Shown here one piece after another: positions 19,701 to 27,922 of a DNA stretch of 64,000 bases. The translations under genes and the position numbers were made by a program. This DNA comes from Acidobacteriota bacterium (GTDB taxonomy: Bacteria; Acidobacteriota; Terriglobia; Terriglobales; Acidobacteriaceae): contig JAJXZL010000010.1 in the NCBI GenBank assembly GCA_021780075.1, forward strand, positions 1 through 64,000, given 5' to 3'. Within the stretch, counting starts at the first letter, position 1. The number at the start of each line of letters is the position of its first letter. The notes beneath the pieces were generated by a model. The model was given only the letters and a program-made list of their open reading frames with translations, did no database searches and had not been told where the DNA came from.

Positions 19701-20287
19701 AGCTCACGCTCCAGGCGGAAGAGGTCGCTCTGAATCTTGCGCTCCTGCTCCAGTCCCTGATCCTGAATCTCCAGATAGAAGTTGCCGCGCCCAAAGATGT
19801 CCTGATACTGCAGCGCCGCTGCCTTGGCCTTGTCATAGTGGCCCGCCATCAGCTCTTCACACAACTCACCGCTCAGGCAGCCGGAAAAGCCGATCAGTCC
19901 CTGAGCATGCTCGGCCAGGTAGCGCTTGCTCACGCGCGGCTTGCGATAGAAGCCGTGCAGCGACGCCTCCGACGTGAGACGGATCAGGTTGCGGTAGCCC
20001 TCTTCGTTCTCCGCCAGCACCAGCAGATGGTTGTACTGGTCGTTGGGCGACTCGGCGCGATGGTCCTCCGCCTTGCACACATAGAGTTCACAGCCGAGGA
20101 TGGGCTTGATGCCCTTTTCCTTGGCAGCGTTAAAAAAGTGCACCGCGCCGTAGATGTTGCCGTGGTCGGTCATGGCGACAGACGTCTGACCCAGTGCGGC
20201 TACGCGGTCCACAAGCTTTTTCACGTCGCAGGCGCCGTCGAGCAGAGAGTACTCAGTGTGCAAGTGGAGATGGGTGAATTCGGCCAT
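16784..20287 (-). CDS. dnaE: DNA polymerase III subunit alpha
   Basis: MAEFTHLHLHTEYSLLDGACDV (PHP), catalytic PDIDVDFCQNRR, GSGVHASAVVI; start trimmed from the extended track ORF. Confidence 0.97.
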   Translation of the reverse strand: MAEFTHLHLHTEYSLLDGACDVKKLVDRVAALGQTSVAMTDHGNIYGAVHFFNAAKEKGIKPILGCELYVCKAEDHRAESPNDQYNHLLVLAENEEGYRNLIRLTSEASLHGFYRKPRVSKRYLAEHAQGLIGFSGCLSGELCEELMAGHYDKAKAAALQYQDIFGRGNFYLEIQDQGLEQERKIQSDLFRLERELEIPMVLTNDSHYLCGEDHNAHDVMLCVQTGSKVHDAERFRFDSDQFFVKSADEMGRLFPDSPGVMQRTMEIAERCQFKLHAVDDPFPAFAVPQGHTIDSYFEQVCREGLKKRLETAVRNLEARGVLRTPVHEYESRLNFEIGIIKQMKYSGYFLIVWDFIKYARDHEIPVGPGRGSATGSLVAYAMEITNIDPMQNVLLFERFLNPERVTMPDIDVDFCQNRRGEVIDYVTRKYGREQVAQIITFNTMAAKASIKDCGRAMDMPYGDVDRIAKLVPATVGMTLDRALAESPDLRKAYDGDKQVRELIDTAKKLEGLVRGSGVHASAVVIAPRPLTELVPLNKTKNDEIVTAYDMKAVEKMGLLKMDFLGLATLTVITDCLKLIEQTRGEKLDIDMVPPDDPETFRKVFHTALTSGVFQFESSGMRDILRRYKPDTVEELTALNALYRPGPMDMIDDFIERKWGRRKVEFLLPELEGILKDSLGVIVYQEQVMRIANVLANYSLGEADLLRRAMGKKNAEAMAEQRDRFMSGAAALGHPKNVVDEIFDQMAKFSGYGFNKSHSAAYALVAYQTAYLKTHFPVEFMAALLTSETSKPENVVKYIGECREMGIAVEPPDVQASGAQFTPHGAAIRFGLAAVKNVGGNAIESIMKAREEVGGRFTSFWEFCEKVDLRVMNKRVIESLIKAGALDTLGTRGQLMNVVDKAMERAQKAQRDAAQGQTGLFGLFNEAPVPGRGGDDLPRVADWEESERLANEKEVLGFFVSGHPLDKYAEKLRNLPGVIPVSEALERKPPERRWGSQSDPAAEIQVAGMIQGLRVQKSKRDQKLYAQAALEDASGKIDLICFSRDYERLSGQLKMEAPVLIRGVLMGEEDSAPKISISAIQSLDDVQVKLPGSVRIRINLERATEEMFAALKIAADAAPGPGKVMLHLEMKGEYAVILEPEQMSVAADRGWIERVEELVGKGTVQPVS

Positions 20288-20613
20288 GGCTAGTCTTGAT
20301 TTTAGTCGCCAGGCGAGGACGAGACTCCGACGAATCGGCGGTTGAAATCTGGATTGACTGAGGAAAATAGGTGCCTTAGCGGGGAGTTTGTCCGCGACGC
20401 AATGCCGCAGCGCCGTGCTGTGCGCTGCCCCTTCTGCTCGTCCAGCTATGCACTTCCTGAAGTGTCGAGGGCGACTCGCCATGCGTTCCTGCAGGTGGCT
20501 TTGGATTGCGCGTCTCTGAACAAAAGCATTTGACTCCGAAGCCGCTTGATGCGGTGGAAAAGCCGTGCCTTCCACACCGCAGGCTTGCAATAAATGGAAT
20601 TCCCGTGTAATTT

Positions 20614-20627
20614 ACTAACCAGTTAGT
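20614..20627. promoter_or_regulatory. Candidate TetR operator overlapping the efflux-operon promoter
   Basis: ACTAAC-ca-GTTAGT perfect 6-bp arms ending 8 nt before the TetR ATG. Confidence 0.6.
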
Positions 20628-20634
20628 TAAGAAC

Positions 20635-21384
20635 ATGCCCAAAGCTACAACAATCCGTTCCCAGGCGGAACGCTCCAGCCAAAGCCGCACCCGGATACTG
20701 GAGGCGGCGCTCGACGAGTTCAGCACCCACGGCTTTGCCGGAGCGCGAACAAGCCGCATTGCCGACGTTGCGGGCGTAAATAAGGCGCTGCTCTATTACT
20801 ACTTCGACAGCAAGGAGAAGCTGTACCACGCAGCGCTGGATCTGATCGTCGGCAAGGTGCACGACGAGTCGATGGCGGTGTTCCGGCACAAGGCCACGGC
20901 GGGGGAGCGCCTTTTGCGGACGGCTCTGCATCACTTTGATCGCCTTCTGACCCAGTGGGAGTTCCAGAGCCTGATGCAGCAGGAAATGATGCGCCACCAC
21001 AAAGGCGAGACAGGCGCGTTGCCACTCCTGGCGGAGCGCTTCTTTGCGCCACTTCAAAAAGCCTATGAGGCAGTCATGCGTGAAGGCATCTCGTCCGGCG
21101 AGTTGATTAACGTGGACTGGATGCAGATTCAACTAGCTGCGCTGGGAGCCAATGTCTTTTACTTTCTCAGCGCGCCGGTTCTGCGCATGACGGCACATTT
21201 TGATCCTCTGGTGCCTGAGGCTCTGGCAGCGCGCAGAAAGGCACTCCTTGAGTATCTGGGGCAGGCGGTTTTCACAGACCGGCAACACGGGGCCGAGGTA
21301 GCCGCGTGTGTATTCGCCGACACACCGATGCCCGATGTGAAAGAAAACCGCATGCTCTTTCGGAGGAAGAATGAACGCGCGTAA
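20635..21384 (+). CDS. TetR/AcrR family transcriptional regulator
   Basis: RILEAALDEFSTHGFAGARTSRIADVAGVNKALLYYYFDSKEKLYHAAL. Confidence 0.94.
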   Translation: MPKATTIRSQAERSSQSRTRILEAALDEFSTHGFAGARTSRIADVAGVNKALLYYYFDSKEKLYHAALDLIVGKVHDESMAVFRHKATAGERLLRTALHHFDRLLTQWEFQSLMQQEMMRHHKGETGALPLLAERFFAPLQKAYEAVMREGISSGELINVDWMQIQLAALGANVFYFLSAPVLRMTAHFDPLVPEALAARRKALLEYLGQAVFTDRQHGAEVAACVFADTPMPDVKENRMLFRRKNERA

Positions 21385-22438
21385 CAGGGTATTCCTGATC
21401 CTTGGCCTGCTGCTTGTCGGTTCGTTGATCTGGTATCTGCTCACGGCACGGCCGCCGAGCGAGCTAAAGCTGATTGGCACAGTGGACGCCAATGAAGTGT
21501 TGGTAAGCGCCAAAATCCCCGGTCGCATTGAAACGCTGACGGTGGATGAAGGGCAGACGGTAAAGGCCGGACAACTGGTTGCGGTGATTGAGAGCGAAGA
21601 CCTGAAGGCCGCTCACCAGGCCGCAAAAGCCACCTCCGCAAGCAGTCTCTGGAAATTGGGCGAGACAGTGGAGACCGAGCGCCAGACCCGAGGGGAAACC
21701 AGCAGCGCCACCGTGAATGCGGAGGCGCAGGTGCGCGCGGCAAAAGCCTCGCTGGCACAGGCTCAGGCACAGTTTGAACACCAGAAGGCCGACACCACGC
21801 GGACAGTAGCGTTGGCCGCGCAAGGAATCATGAGCGCACAGGCGCGCGACGAGGCAGTAACCAGTCTGCAAGCGGCTGAAGCAGCCGTGAAAACCGCGCA
21901 TGAGAACGTCGCGGCCGCAGAGGCATCTTTGCGGCAGGCGCGCGCGCATGAGTTGCAGGCCAGCGCCGCAGAGCGCACCGTGGCCTCGACTCGCGAGCAG
22001 ATGCAAAATGCGAAGGCTCTTGCCGATCAGGCTGGCGTGGAACTGGGCTATGCGCAGGTGTTTGCGCCGGTCAGCGGACAGGTCAACGTGCTGGCGGCAC
22101 GACAGGGCGAGGTGCTGCCGGCTGGTGGAACCATTGCCACCATCATGGACCTGACCCAGACATGGGTCTACGCTCCTTTGCCGGAAACCGATGCGGACGC
22201 TGTCCAATTGGGCGACAGCCTGCGCGTGGTCATGCCCAGCGGCGCCGCCGTGCAGGGCAAGGTCATCGCCAAATCCGCCGAGGCCGACTTTGCCACCCAG
22301 CGCGACATCAACGGAGGCCGCAAGCGCGACATTAGAACCGTCCGCCTCAAGCTGCTCATTGACAACCCCGGCGAGCGCTTCGTGCCCGGCATGACGGCTG
22401 AGGTCTATATCCCCAAAAACAAATTGGTCAAGCCATGA
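21371..22438 (+). CDS. HlyD-family membrane fusion (periplasmic adaptor) protein
   Basis: N-terminal TM, lipoyl halves (GRIETLTVDEGQTVKAGQLVAVIE; FAPVSGQVNVLAARQGEVLPAGG), coiled coil between them. Confidence 0.93.
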   Translation: MNARNRVFLILGLLLVGSLIWYLLTARPPSELKLIGTVDANEVLVSAKIPGRIETLTVDEGQTVKAGQLVAVIESEDLKAAHQAAKATSASSLWKLGETVETERQTRGETSSATVNAEAQVRAAKASLAQAQAQFEHQKADTTRTVALAAQGIMSAQARDEAVTSLQAAEAAVKTAHENVAAAEASLRQARAHELQASAAERTVASTREQMQNAKALADQAGVELGYAQVFAPVSGQVNVLAARQGEVLPAGGTIATIMDLTQTWVYAPLPETDADAVQLGDSLRVVMPSGAAVQGKVIAKSAEADFATQRDINGGRKRDIRTVRLKLLIDNPGERFVPGMTAEVYIPKNKLVKP

Positions 22439-23493
22439 CGCGGCCCGCGCAACCTAGCACAGCAATGAATCTCGACAGCAACGGCGCCGCCGCGCCCCAG
22501 GCCGCGATTGCGGTGGAGAACATCGTCAAGCGGTACGGCGATTTCGAAGCCGTGAAAGGAGTGAGCTTCTCCGTAGCGGACGGTGAGATCTTTGGTCTAC
22601 TTGGACCGAACGGCGCGGGCAAAAGCACCCTGATCCGCATGATGACGACGCTGATTCCCGTGACTGCCGGCAAGGCGATTGTCGCTGGCCACGACGTGAC
22701 CAGGGAACCCGACGCCGTGCGCCGCATGATCGGCGTGATTCCGCAGGCCCTCACCAGCGATCAGGATCTTACGGTCGAAGAAAACCTGAGCATCTACGCC
22801 AAGCTCTACAGTGTGCCTCGCGCACAACGCGAGAAAAACATCGCCGAAGTGCTGGAGGCAGTAGACCTCACTAAATGGCGCAGCGCGCAGACCAAGACGC
22901 TCTCCGGCGGAATGCGCCGCCGCCTTGAAATCGCGCGTGGCCTTGTGCATGATCCGAGCATCTTTTTTCTCGACGAACCTACCACGGGCCTTGATCCAGT
23001 TTCGCGCATCGCGGTGTGGGAAATGTTGAACCATCTGAAGAAGACGCGCAACCTCACCATGCTCGTCACAACCCACTACATGGAAGAAGCCGACCGTCTC
23101 TGCGACCGTATCGCCATCGTCGATCACGGCACGCTGGTTGCGCTCGGCACGCCCGTTGAACTCAAGCAGAGCGTACCCGGATCAAACGTAGTCGAAGTCC
23201 AGTTTGCCAACGAGCACGAAGAATGGAAGGCGCGCCTCGAGCGGTTCCCCGATGTAACCGAAGTACAGGCACAGTCAGCGGGCGTGTATCGCATACTCAC
23301 ATCCAACGGCTCCCGCACCACCACCCAGTTGGTCGAGTTGGCTGCATCACTGGGCGAGTTGCTCACATCACTCAGTGTGCAGAACACATCACTCGACGAT
23401 GTTTTCGTTCACTACACCGGTCGCCAGCTTCGCGATGAGCAGGTCAAGACGGTCAACTTTGTGATGCCGCCCAGACCCGGGAGCCGTCCATGA
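22435..23493 (+). CDS. ABC transporter ATP-binding protein (multidrug/exporter type)
   Basis: FGLLGPNGAGKSTLIRMM, LSGGMRRRLEIARGL, IFFLDEPTTGLD. Confidence 0.95.
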   Translation: MTRPAQPSTAMNLDSNGAAAPQAAIAVENIVKRYGDFEAVKGVSFSVADGEIFGLLGPNGAGKSTLIRMMTTLIPVTAGKAIVAGHDVTREPDAVRRMIGVIPQALTSDQDLTVEENLSIYAKLYSVPRAQREKNIAEVLEAVDLTKWRSAQTKTLSGGMRRRLEIARGLVHDPSIFFLDEPTTGLDPVSRIAVWEMLNHLKKTRNLTMLVTTHYMEEADRLCDRIAIVDHGTLVALGTPVELKQSVPGSNVVEVQFANEHEEWKARLERFPDVTEVQAQSAGVYRILTSNGSRTTTQLVELAASLGELLTSLSVQNTSLDDVFVHYTGRQLRDEQVKTVNFVMPPRPGSRP

Positions 23494-24602
23494 ACAGATT
23501 TTTCGCAATCGTGGAACGCGAAATGCGCAAGTTCTTCCGCTCGCCGGTCCTGATGATCATGTCCATGATGCTACCCCTGGTGCAGCTTGTGATTCTGGGC
23601 AATGCATTCGGCGGCAAGATTCGCGGCGCGCGCGTTGCCGTGGTGGACTACGATCACGGTCCGCAGGCGCTGAGAGTGCGCGAGGCCTTTGACTCGATTG
23701 CCGTCAACATCGCCACCTTCACCACGGTCAACTGTAGCAACGAGAACGAGGCCCGCGACGACGTGCGCACCGGCAAGGTGGATGCCGCTGTCGTCATTCC
23801 CGCGCAATACTCGCGGCGGGTCTACGCACAGGATGCACCCCGCATCGGGCTGATTGTCGATAACTCAGACCAATTCATGAGTGGCAGCATCGAGGCACAG
23901 ATGCAGTCGCTTGTCGATGCACTCAATCAGCCCGTTATCCAGAACCGCGTGGTCAAGCAGATCGCCCTTGAGATTGTTGAGCTCTATCCCTTCGTCGAGT
24001 ACATGAAGTATCTGCTCTCCGGATCCATCGCTCTGGCCATGTATATCTCCGTGATGATCGGCGGCGGCATGTTATACATCGACGACAAGGCGCGCGGCGT
24101 CCATGAGGGCTACCTGGTTACGCCCATCAGTAAGCTCGAACTGGTGATGGGCCTCAACATCGCTGGAGCCATCAAGGCGGTCCTGTCGGGCATTTCGCTC
24201 ACCGTGATCGGTTCGCTCATGGCGGGTCTGGGAACGATCTTCAATCCTGCGGCACTCTTGCAGTTATTCCTGCTCATCCTGGGCACCTCGATCGCCTTCA
24301 ACGGCATGATGTTTCTGATGATGGTGCGCGTGGACGATCCGCTGGTTCCGCGCGCGATCTTCGGCGTCCTCAATACCCTCCTCTTCTTTCCGTCGGGCGC
24401 CATCTATCCCATCGCCGCATTTCCCAAATGGCTGCGTGCCATCGCCGTCGTAGACCCGTTCACCTACGCGATTCACGGCTTCAAAGCGGTGCTGCTCAAG
24501 GATGGCGGCTTCCCTGCCATTCAAGGCGACCTCACATTTCTATTCGTCTTCGGCATCAGCACGCTTCTGATTGCCACACCACTGTTCAAACGCACGCTGT
24601 AG
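23490..24602 (+). CDS. ABC-2 type transporter permease
   Basis: ABC-2 membrane topology: N-terminal TM, large periplasmic loop, C-terminal TM block (FFPSGAIYPIAAFPKWLRAIAVVDPFTYAIHGFK); 4-nt overlap with ATPase gene. Confidence 0.93.
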   Translation: MNRFFAIVEREMRKFFRSPVLMIMSMMLPLVQLVILGNAFGGKIRGARVAVVDYDHGPQALRVREAFDSIAVNIATFTTVNCSNENEARDDVRTGKVDAAVVIPAQYSRRVYAQDAPRIGLIVDNSDQFMSGSIEAQMQSLVDALNQPVIQNRVVKQIALEIVELYPFVEYMKYLLSGSIALAMYISVMIGGGMLYIDDKARGVHEGYLVTPISKLELVMGLNIAGAIKAVLSGISLTVIGSLMAGLGTIFNPAALLQLFLLILGTSIAFNGMMFLMMVRVDDPLVPRAIFGVLNTLLFFPSGAIYPIAAFPKWLRAIAVVDPFTYAIHGFKAVLLKDGGFPAIQGDLTFLFVFGISTLLIATPLFKRTL

Positions 24603-24670
24603 TGAGGGCCTGCGCCACAATATTCGCGGAATTTCCGGCGGGATGCTAAAGAGTCCGGAATGCGCCGAGG

Positions 24671-24703
24671 CGGTCCACTCCTTGTGGGAGGGTGGACCGT
24701 TTC
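24671..24703 (+). terminator. Putative terminator after the efflux operon
   Basis: CGGTCCAC ... GTGGACCG (8-bp perfect arms) followed by TTTC, 69 nt after the permease stop. Confidence 0.4.
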
Positions 24704-24795
24704 GCTGCGTTGGGCCGAATCTGCCAAATCGCGCTATGCTCAAATGACTTCCTGCTTGTTTCCTCGACGCGCCGGTATACACTCATCCCAAGCCT

Positions 24796-26103
24796 ATGCG
24801 GACCTGCACTTTCATCGCTTCCATGCTTCTCGCCTTGCCAGCCTTTGCGTATGCCCAAACCCCGGCCAGGACTTCCCAAAAGATGACTGCCAAACTCACT
24901 CCAGAAGCTGTCCATCGTTCCGCGATAGTCATTGATACGCACGCCGACACGCCGCAGCGCTTTGCGGATGAGAACTTTGACCTGAGCGACCCGCTCGGAG
25001 GCGGCAACTTCAATCTCGCATCCGCGCGCAAGGGCAATCTGGGCGCGGAGTTTTTCTCCATCTGGGTTGAGCCCAATCTCTACAAAGGCCACTACGCACG
25101 GCGCACGCTTGTGCTGATTGATGCGGTCAAGCAACAGGTAGCAAAACATGCTGACCAGATGATGCTTGCCACTTCGCCGGAAGACATCGAACGCGCGCAC
25201 CGTGAGCACAAGATTGCGGCGCTGATGGGCATCGAAGGCGGCCATTCCATTGAGGACTCGCTGGCTCTGCTGCGCCAGTACTATGCGCTGGGCGTGCGCT
25301 ACATGACGCTCACCTGGTCCAACTCCAACGGCTGGGCTGACAGCTCGGGCGATATCAACGACGCGTCCATTCCCCACACCAAGGAGGGACTGAACGAGTT
25401 TGGCAAGGACGTGGTTTATGAGATGAATCGCCTGGGCATGATGGTGGATGTCTCGCACGTTTCGGACCGCACGTTCTTCCGCACGCTCATCATCAGCCGC
25501 GCCCCAGTCATCGCGTCGCATTCCGCAGCAAGGGCGCTGTGTGATGCTCCGCGCAACATGACCGATGACATGCTGCGCGCAATTGCCAACTCTGGCGGGC
25601 CTGAGTCAAAGGGCGGCGTGGTGCAGGTTAACTTCTATTCGGCATTTATCTCTCAGGCCTATCGCGACGCGCAAAAGGCGCAGAAGCCTGAAGTGGAGAA
25701 AGCCGTGCAGGAGTTGAAAGACAAGTACAAGGCCGAGGGCAAGACAGCTCCCCAGGCTGAAATCGACAAGCTTCAGCGCCAGTTTGCCGATCGCATTCCG
25801 CGGCCGCCGCTCAAAGACCTGATCGATCACATCGACCACATCGCCAAAGTGGCAGGCATCGATCACGTCGGGCTGGGCTCGGACTTTGACGGCGTGGACG
25901 GGCAACTGCCTCAGGGCATGGACTCTCCCGCCGACTTCCCGAAGATTACGGCAGCGCTGATGGAGCGCGGCTACTCCGCGGAAGACTGCCGCAAGATTCT
26001 GGGCGGCAACCTGCTGCGGGTCTTTGCGGAAGTAGAACAGGTAAGCAAGCAATTGAAGGTCGAAACCCGGCCACGTCTCTCAGCCAAGCAGCAGGGTGAG
26101 TAG
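24796..26103 (+). CDS. Membrane dipeptidase-like protein, peptidase family M19, with signal peptide
   Basis: Signal MRTCTFIASMLLALPAFAYAQ; VIDTHADTPQRF, GIEGGHSIEDSLALLRQYYALGVRYMTLTWSNSN, VDVSHVSDRTF, HSAARALCDAPRNMTDD, GLGSDFDGVDG. Confidence 0.94.
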   Translation: MRTCTFIASMLLALPAFAYAQTPARTSQKMTAKLTPEAVHRSAIVIDTHADTPQRFADENFDLSDPLGGGNFNLASARKGNLGAEFFSIWVEPNLYKGHYARRTLVLIDAVKQQVAKHADQMMLATSPEDIERAHREHKIAALMGIEGGHSIEDSLALLRQYYALGVRYMTLTWSNSNGWADSSGDINDASIPHTKEGLNEFGKDVVYEMNRLGMMVDVSHVSDRTFFRTLIISRAPVIASHSAARALCDAPRNMTDDMLRAIANSGGPESKGGVVQVNFYSAFISQAYRDAQKAQKPEVEKAVQELKDKYKAEGKTAPQAEIDKLQRQFADRIPRPPLKDLIDHIDHIAKVAGIDHVGLGSDFDGVDGQLPQGMDSPADFPKITAALMERGYSAEDCRKILGGNLLRVFAEVEQVSKQLKVETRPRLSAKQQGE

Positions 26104-26117
26104 TTGAAAAACAAGCC

Positions 26118-26585
26118 TCAACCAGGCTCAGTTGTGTGCAACACCTTGCGGTAGATCAGCGCAGCGCGACCCGGGGGATAAAAATTCTCTTCCCTGCCCT
26201 CACAGCGGAAGCCGTGCGCCTCATAGAGCCGTATTGCGCCGGCATTTGTCGCATCAACGTGTAAACCGAGCGTAGCTGCATTCGCTACGCGCGCCGAATC
26301 TTCAACACAACGGAGAAGCTCGCTCCCGATTCCGCGATGGCGAAACTCCGGCAAAACCTCGAGCGTAAGAATGTAAGCAGCAGCGCCGATTGACTTTCTG
26401 ATCCCCTCGACAATCGCAAAACCAGCCATCCGGCCATTTTCTTCCGCGATCCAGGTTGCCGTGCCGCGGCTGTGAACGAGACGCCACATATAGTCGCGGT
26501 CAAAGCGGAGGGGCGGCTGAAAGCAGACCTCCTCGATCGCGTAGAGCGTCAGAAAATCATCAGGAGTGTAAGGGCGACTCTGCAT
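26118..26585 (-). CDS. GNAT family N-acetyltransferase (RimI-like)
   Basis: MQSRPYTPDDFLTLYAIEEVCFQPPLRF...AYILTLEVLPEFRHRGIGSELLRCVEDSA...LHVDATNAGAIRLYEAHGFRCEG; start trimmed, since upstream ORF extension runs through a hairpin. Confidence 0.88.
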   Translation of the reverse strand: MQSRPYTPDDFLTLYAIEEVCFQPPLRFDRDYMWRLVHSRGTATWIAEENGRMAGFAIVEGIRKSIGAAAYILTLEVLPEFRHRGIGSELLRCVEDSARVANAATLGLHVDATNAGAIRLYEAHGFRCEGREENFYPPGRAALIYRKVLHTTEPG

Positions 26586-26612
26586 ATCTCTACTCAATGC
26601 ATCGCTCAAGCG

Positions 26613-26643
26613 CAAAGCCATCCTCGTTGCGAGGATGGCTTTG
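26613..26643. terminator. Strong intergenic hairpin (14-bp perfect stem, 3-nt loop) between pfk and GNAT gene
   Basis: CAAAGCCATCCTCG-ttg-CGAGGATGGCTTTG, 25 nt past the pfk stop on the minus strand; no long U-tract, so role as terminator is only probable. Confidence 0.5.
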
Positions 26644-26667
26644 TGGAATGCAGGGGATTTGCCGGTA

Positions 26668-27702
26668 CTAGACCTTCGCTTCCAGGTCGCGGATGACGCT
26701 GAAGAAGCGTTCGTCGAGACGGCGGTTGGTGGAGATGGCTTCCTTGATCGTGATGTCGGTGATGTCCGTGCCGTGCAAAACGGCGATGCGGCCCCACTTC
26801 TTCTGGTGAACCATATCGATGGCATGCAGGCCGTAGCGCTGGCCCAGCAGGCGGTCGTACGCCGTGGGAACGCCGCCCCGCTGGGTGTGCCCCAGATTCA
26901 CCGAGCGCGTCTCAAAGCCGGTTTTCTTTTCAATCAGGTCGGCCAGCGCCTCGCCAATGCCCGACAGGCGCACATGGCCGAACGAATCCACTTCCTGGGA
27001 GCCAACCACCTGGCCTACCTCGGGCAAGTGGCAGCCTTCGGCCACCACAACCACGCCGTAATGCTTGCCGTGATCGTAGTTGTATTTGAGCAGCGCGCAG
27101 ACATGATCAATATCAATCTCCTGCTCGGGAACCAGCACCACATGCGCGCCGCCGGCGATGCCCGAGGCATACGCAATCCAGCCCGCGTCGCGGCCCATCA
27201 CCTCAACCACCACAACGCGGTTGTGCGAGTCGGCGGTGGTGTGGATGCGGTCAATAGCCTCTGTTGCGATGGCGACGGCAGTGTCGAAGCCGAACGTGGC
27301 ATCCGTGCCGTTGATGTCGTTGTCGATGGTCTTGGGCACGCCCACGCTGGGCACGCCATTTTCACTCAGGAACAGCGTGACCGATTGCGTGTCGTCGCCG
27401 CCAAGCGCGATGAGCGCATCGATCTTGTTGGTCTTCAGAACCTCCTGAACCTTCTCGATGCCGCCTGGAATCTTTTTCACGTTGGTGCGCGAGGAGTGAA
27501 GGATGGTGCCGCCCTTCAACTGGATTCCGTCGGTGCTTTCCAGGGTGAGCGGGATCCAATTGTTGTCGAGCACGCCACGCCAGCCGTTAAGAAAGCCGAT
27601 GAACTCATCGCCATAAGTCTGGATACCTTTTCTCACGGCAGCATAGATCACCGCATTCAAACCGGGGCAGTCGCCTCCACCGGTCAACAAAGCAACTCGC
27701 AT
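26668..27702 (-). CDS. pfp: 6-phosphofructokinase with PPi-dependent-type active-site residues (D104, K124)
   Basis: MRVALLTGGGDCPGLNAVIYAAV, ALGGDDTQSV, GVPKTIDNDINGTDATFGFDTAV, VVEVMGRDAGWIA. Confidence 0.92.
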   Translation of the reverse strand: MRVALLTGGGDCPGLNAVIYAAVRKGIQTYGDEFIGFLNGWRGVLDNNWIPLTLESTDGIQLKGGTILHSSRTNVKKIPGGIEKVQEVLKTNKIDALIALGGDDTQSVTLFLSENGVPSVGVPKTIDNDINGTDATFGFDTAVAIATEAIDRIHTTADSHNRVVVVEVMGRDAGWIAYASGIAGGAHVVLVPEQEIDIDHVCALLKYNYDHGKHYGVVVVAEGCHLPEVGQVVGSQEVDSFGHVRLSGIGEALADLIEKKTGFETRSVNLGHTQRGGVPTAYDRLLGQRYGLHAIDMVHQKKWGRIAVLHGTDITDITIKEAISTNRRLDERFFSVIRDLEAKV

Positions 27703-27835
27703 CTCAAAATCTCCTGATCGAATTCGCGCGGCCGCTCAGGCCGGCTGGGAACGACTTCCTAGGCTATGGGTCAAAAGGGCAAAACGCCGGGCTTGACACC
27801 TTAACCAGTGTACTCCGTCGCTGTAAAGTGGCGGC

Positions 27836-27849
27836 GTGACGGTCCTCAC
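27836..27849. promoter_or_regulatory. Candidate Crp/Fnr-family site GTGA-CGGTCC-TCAC
   Basis: Exact GTGA-N6-TCAC in the intergenic region upstream of the PFK gene. Confidence 0.4.
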
Positions 27850-27922
27850 TTTCAGCAAAGATTCTGCTCATCTTTCATTTCAGTGTTGGGAACCAACGGT
27901 CGGGATGATTCAATAGACAGAT

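Noticed and set aside
18473-20293. 606-aa plus-strand ORF opposite dnaE
   Set aside because: Shadow ORF: the minus-strand DnaE reading is unambiguous and the 606-aa translation has Arg/His/Leu-rich composition without recognisable motifs.
26635-27717. 360-aa plus-strand ORF opposite the phosphofructokinase
   Set aside because: Shadow of a highly conserved PFK gene.
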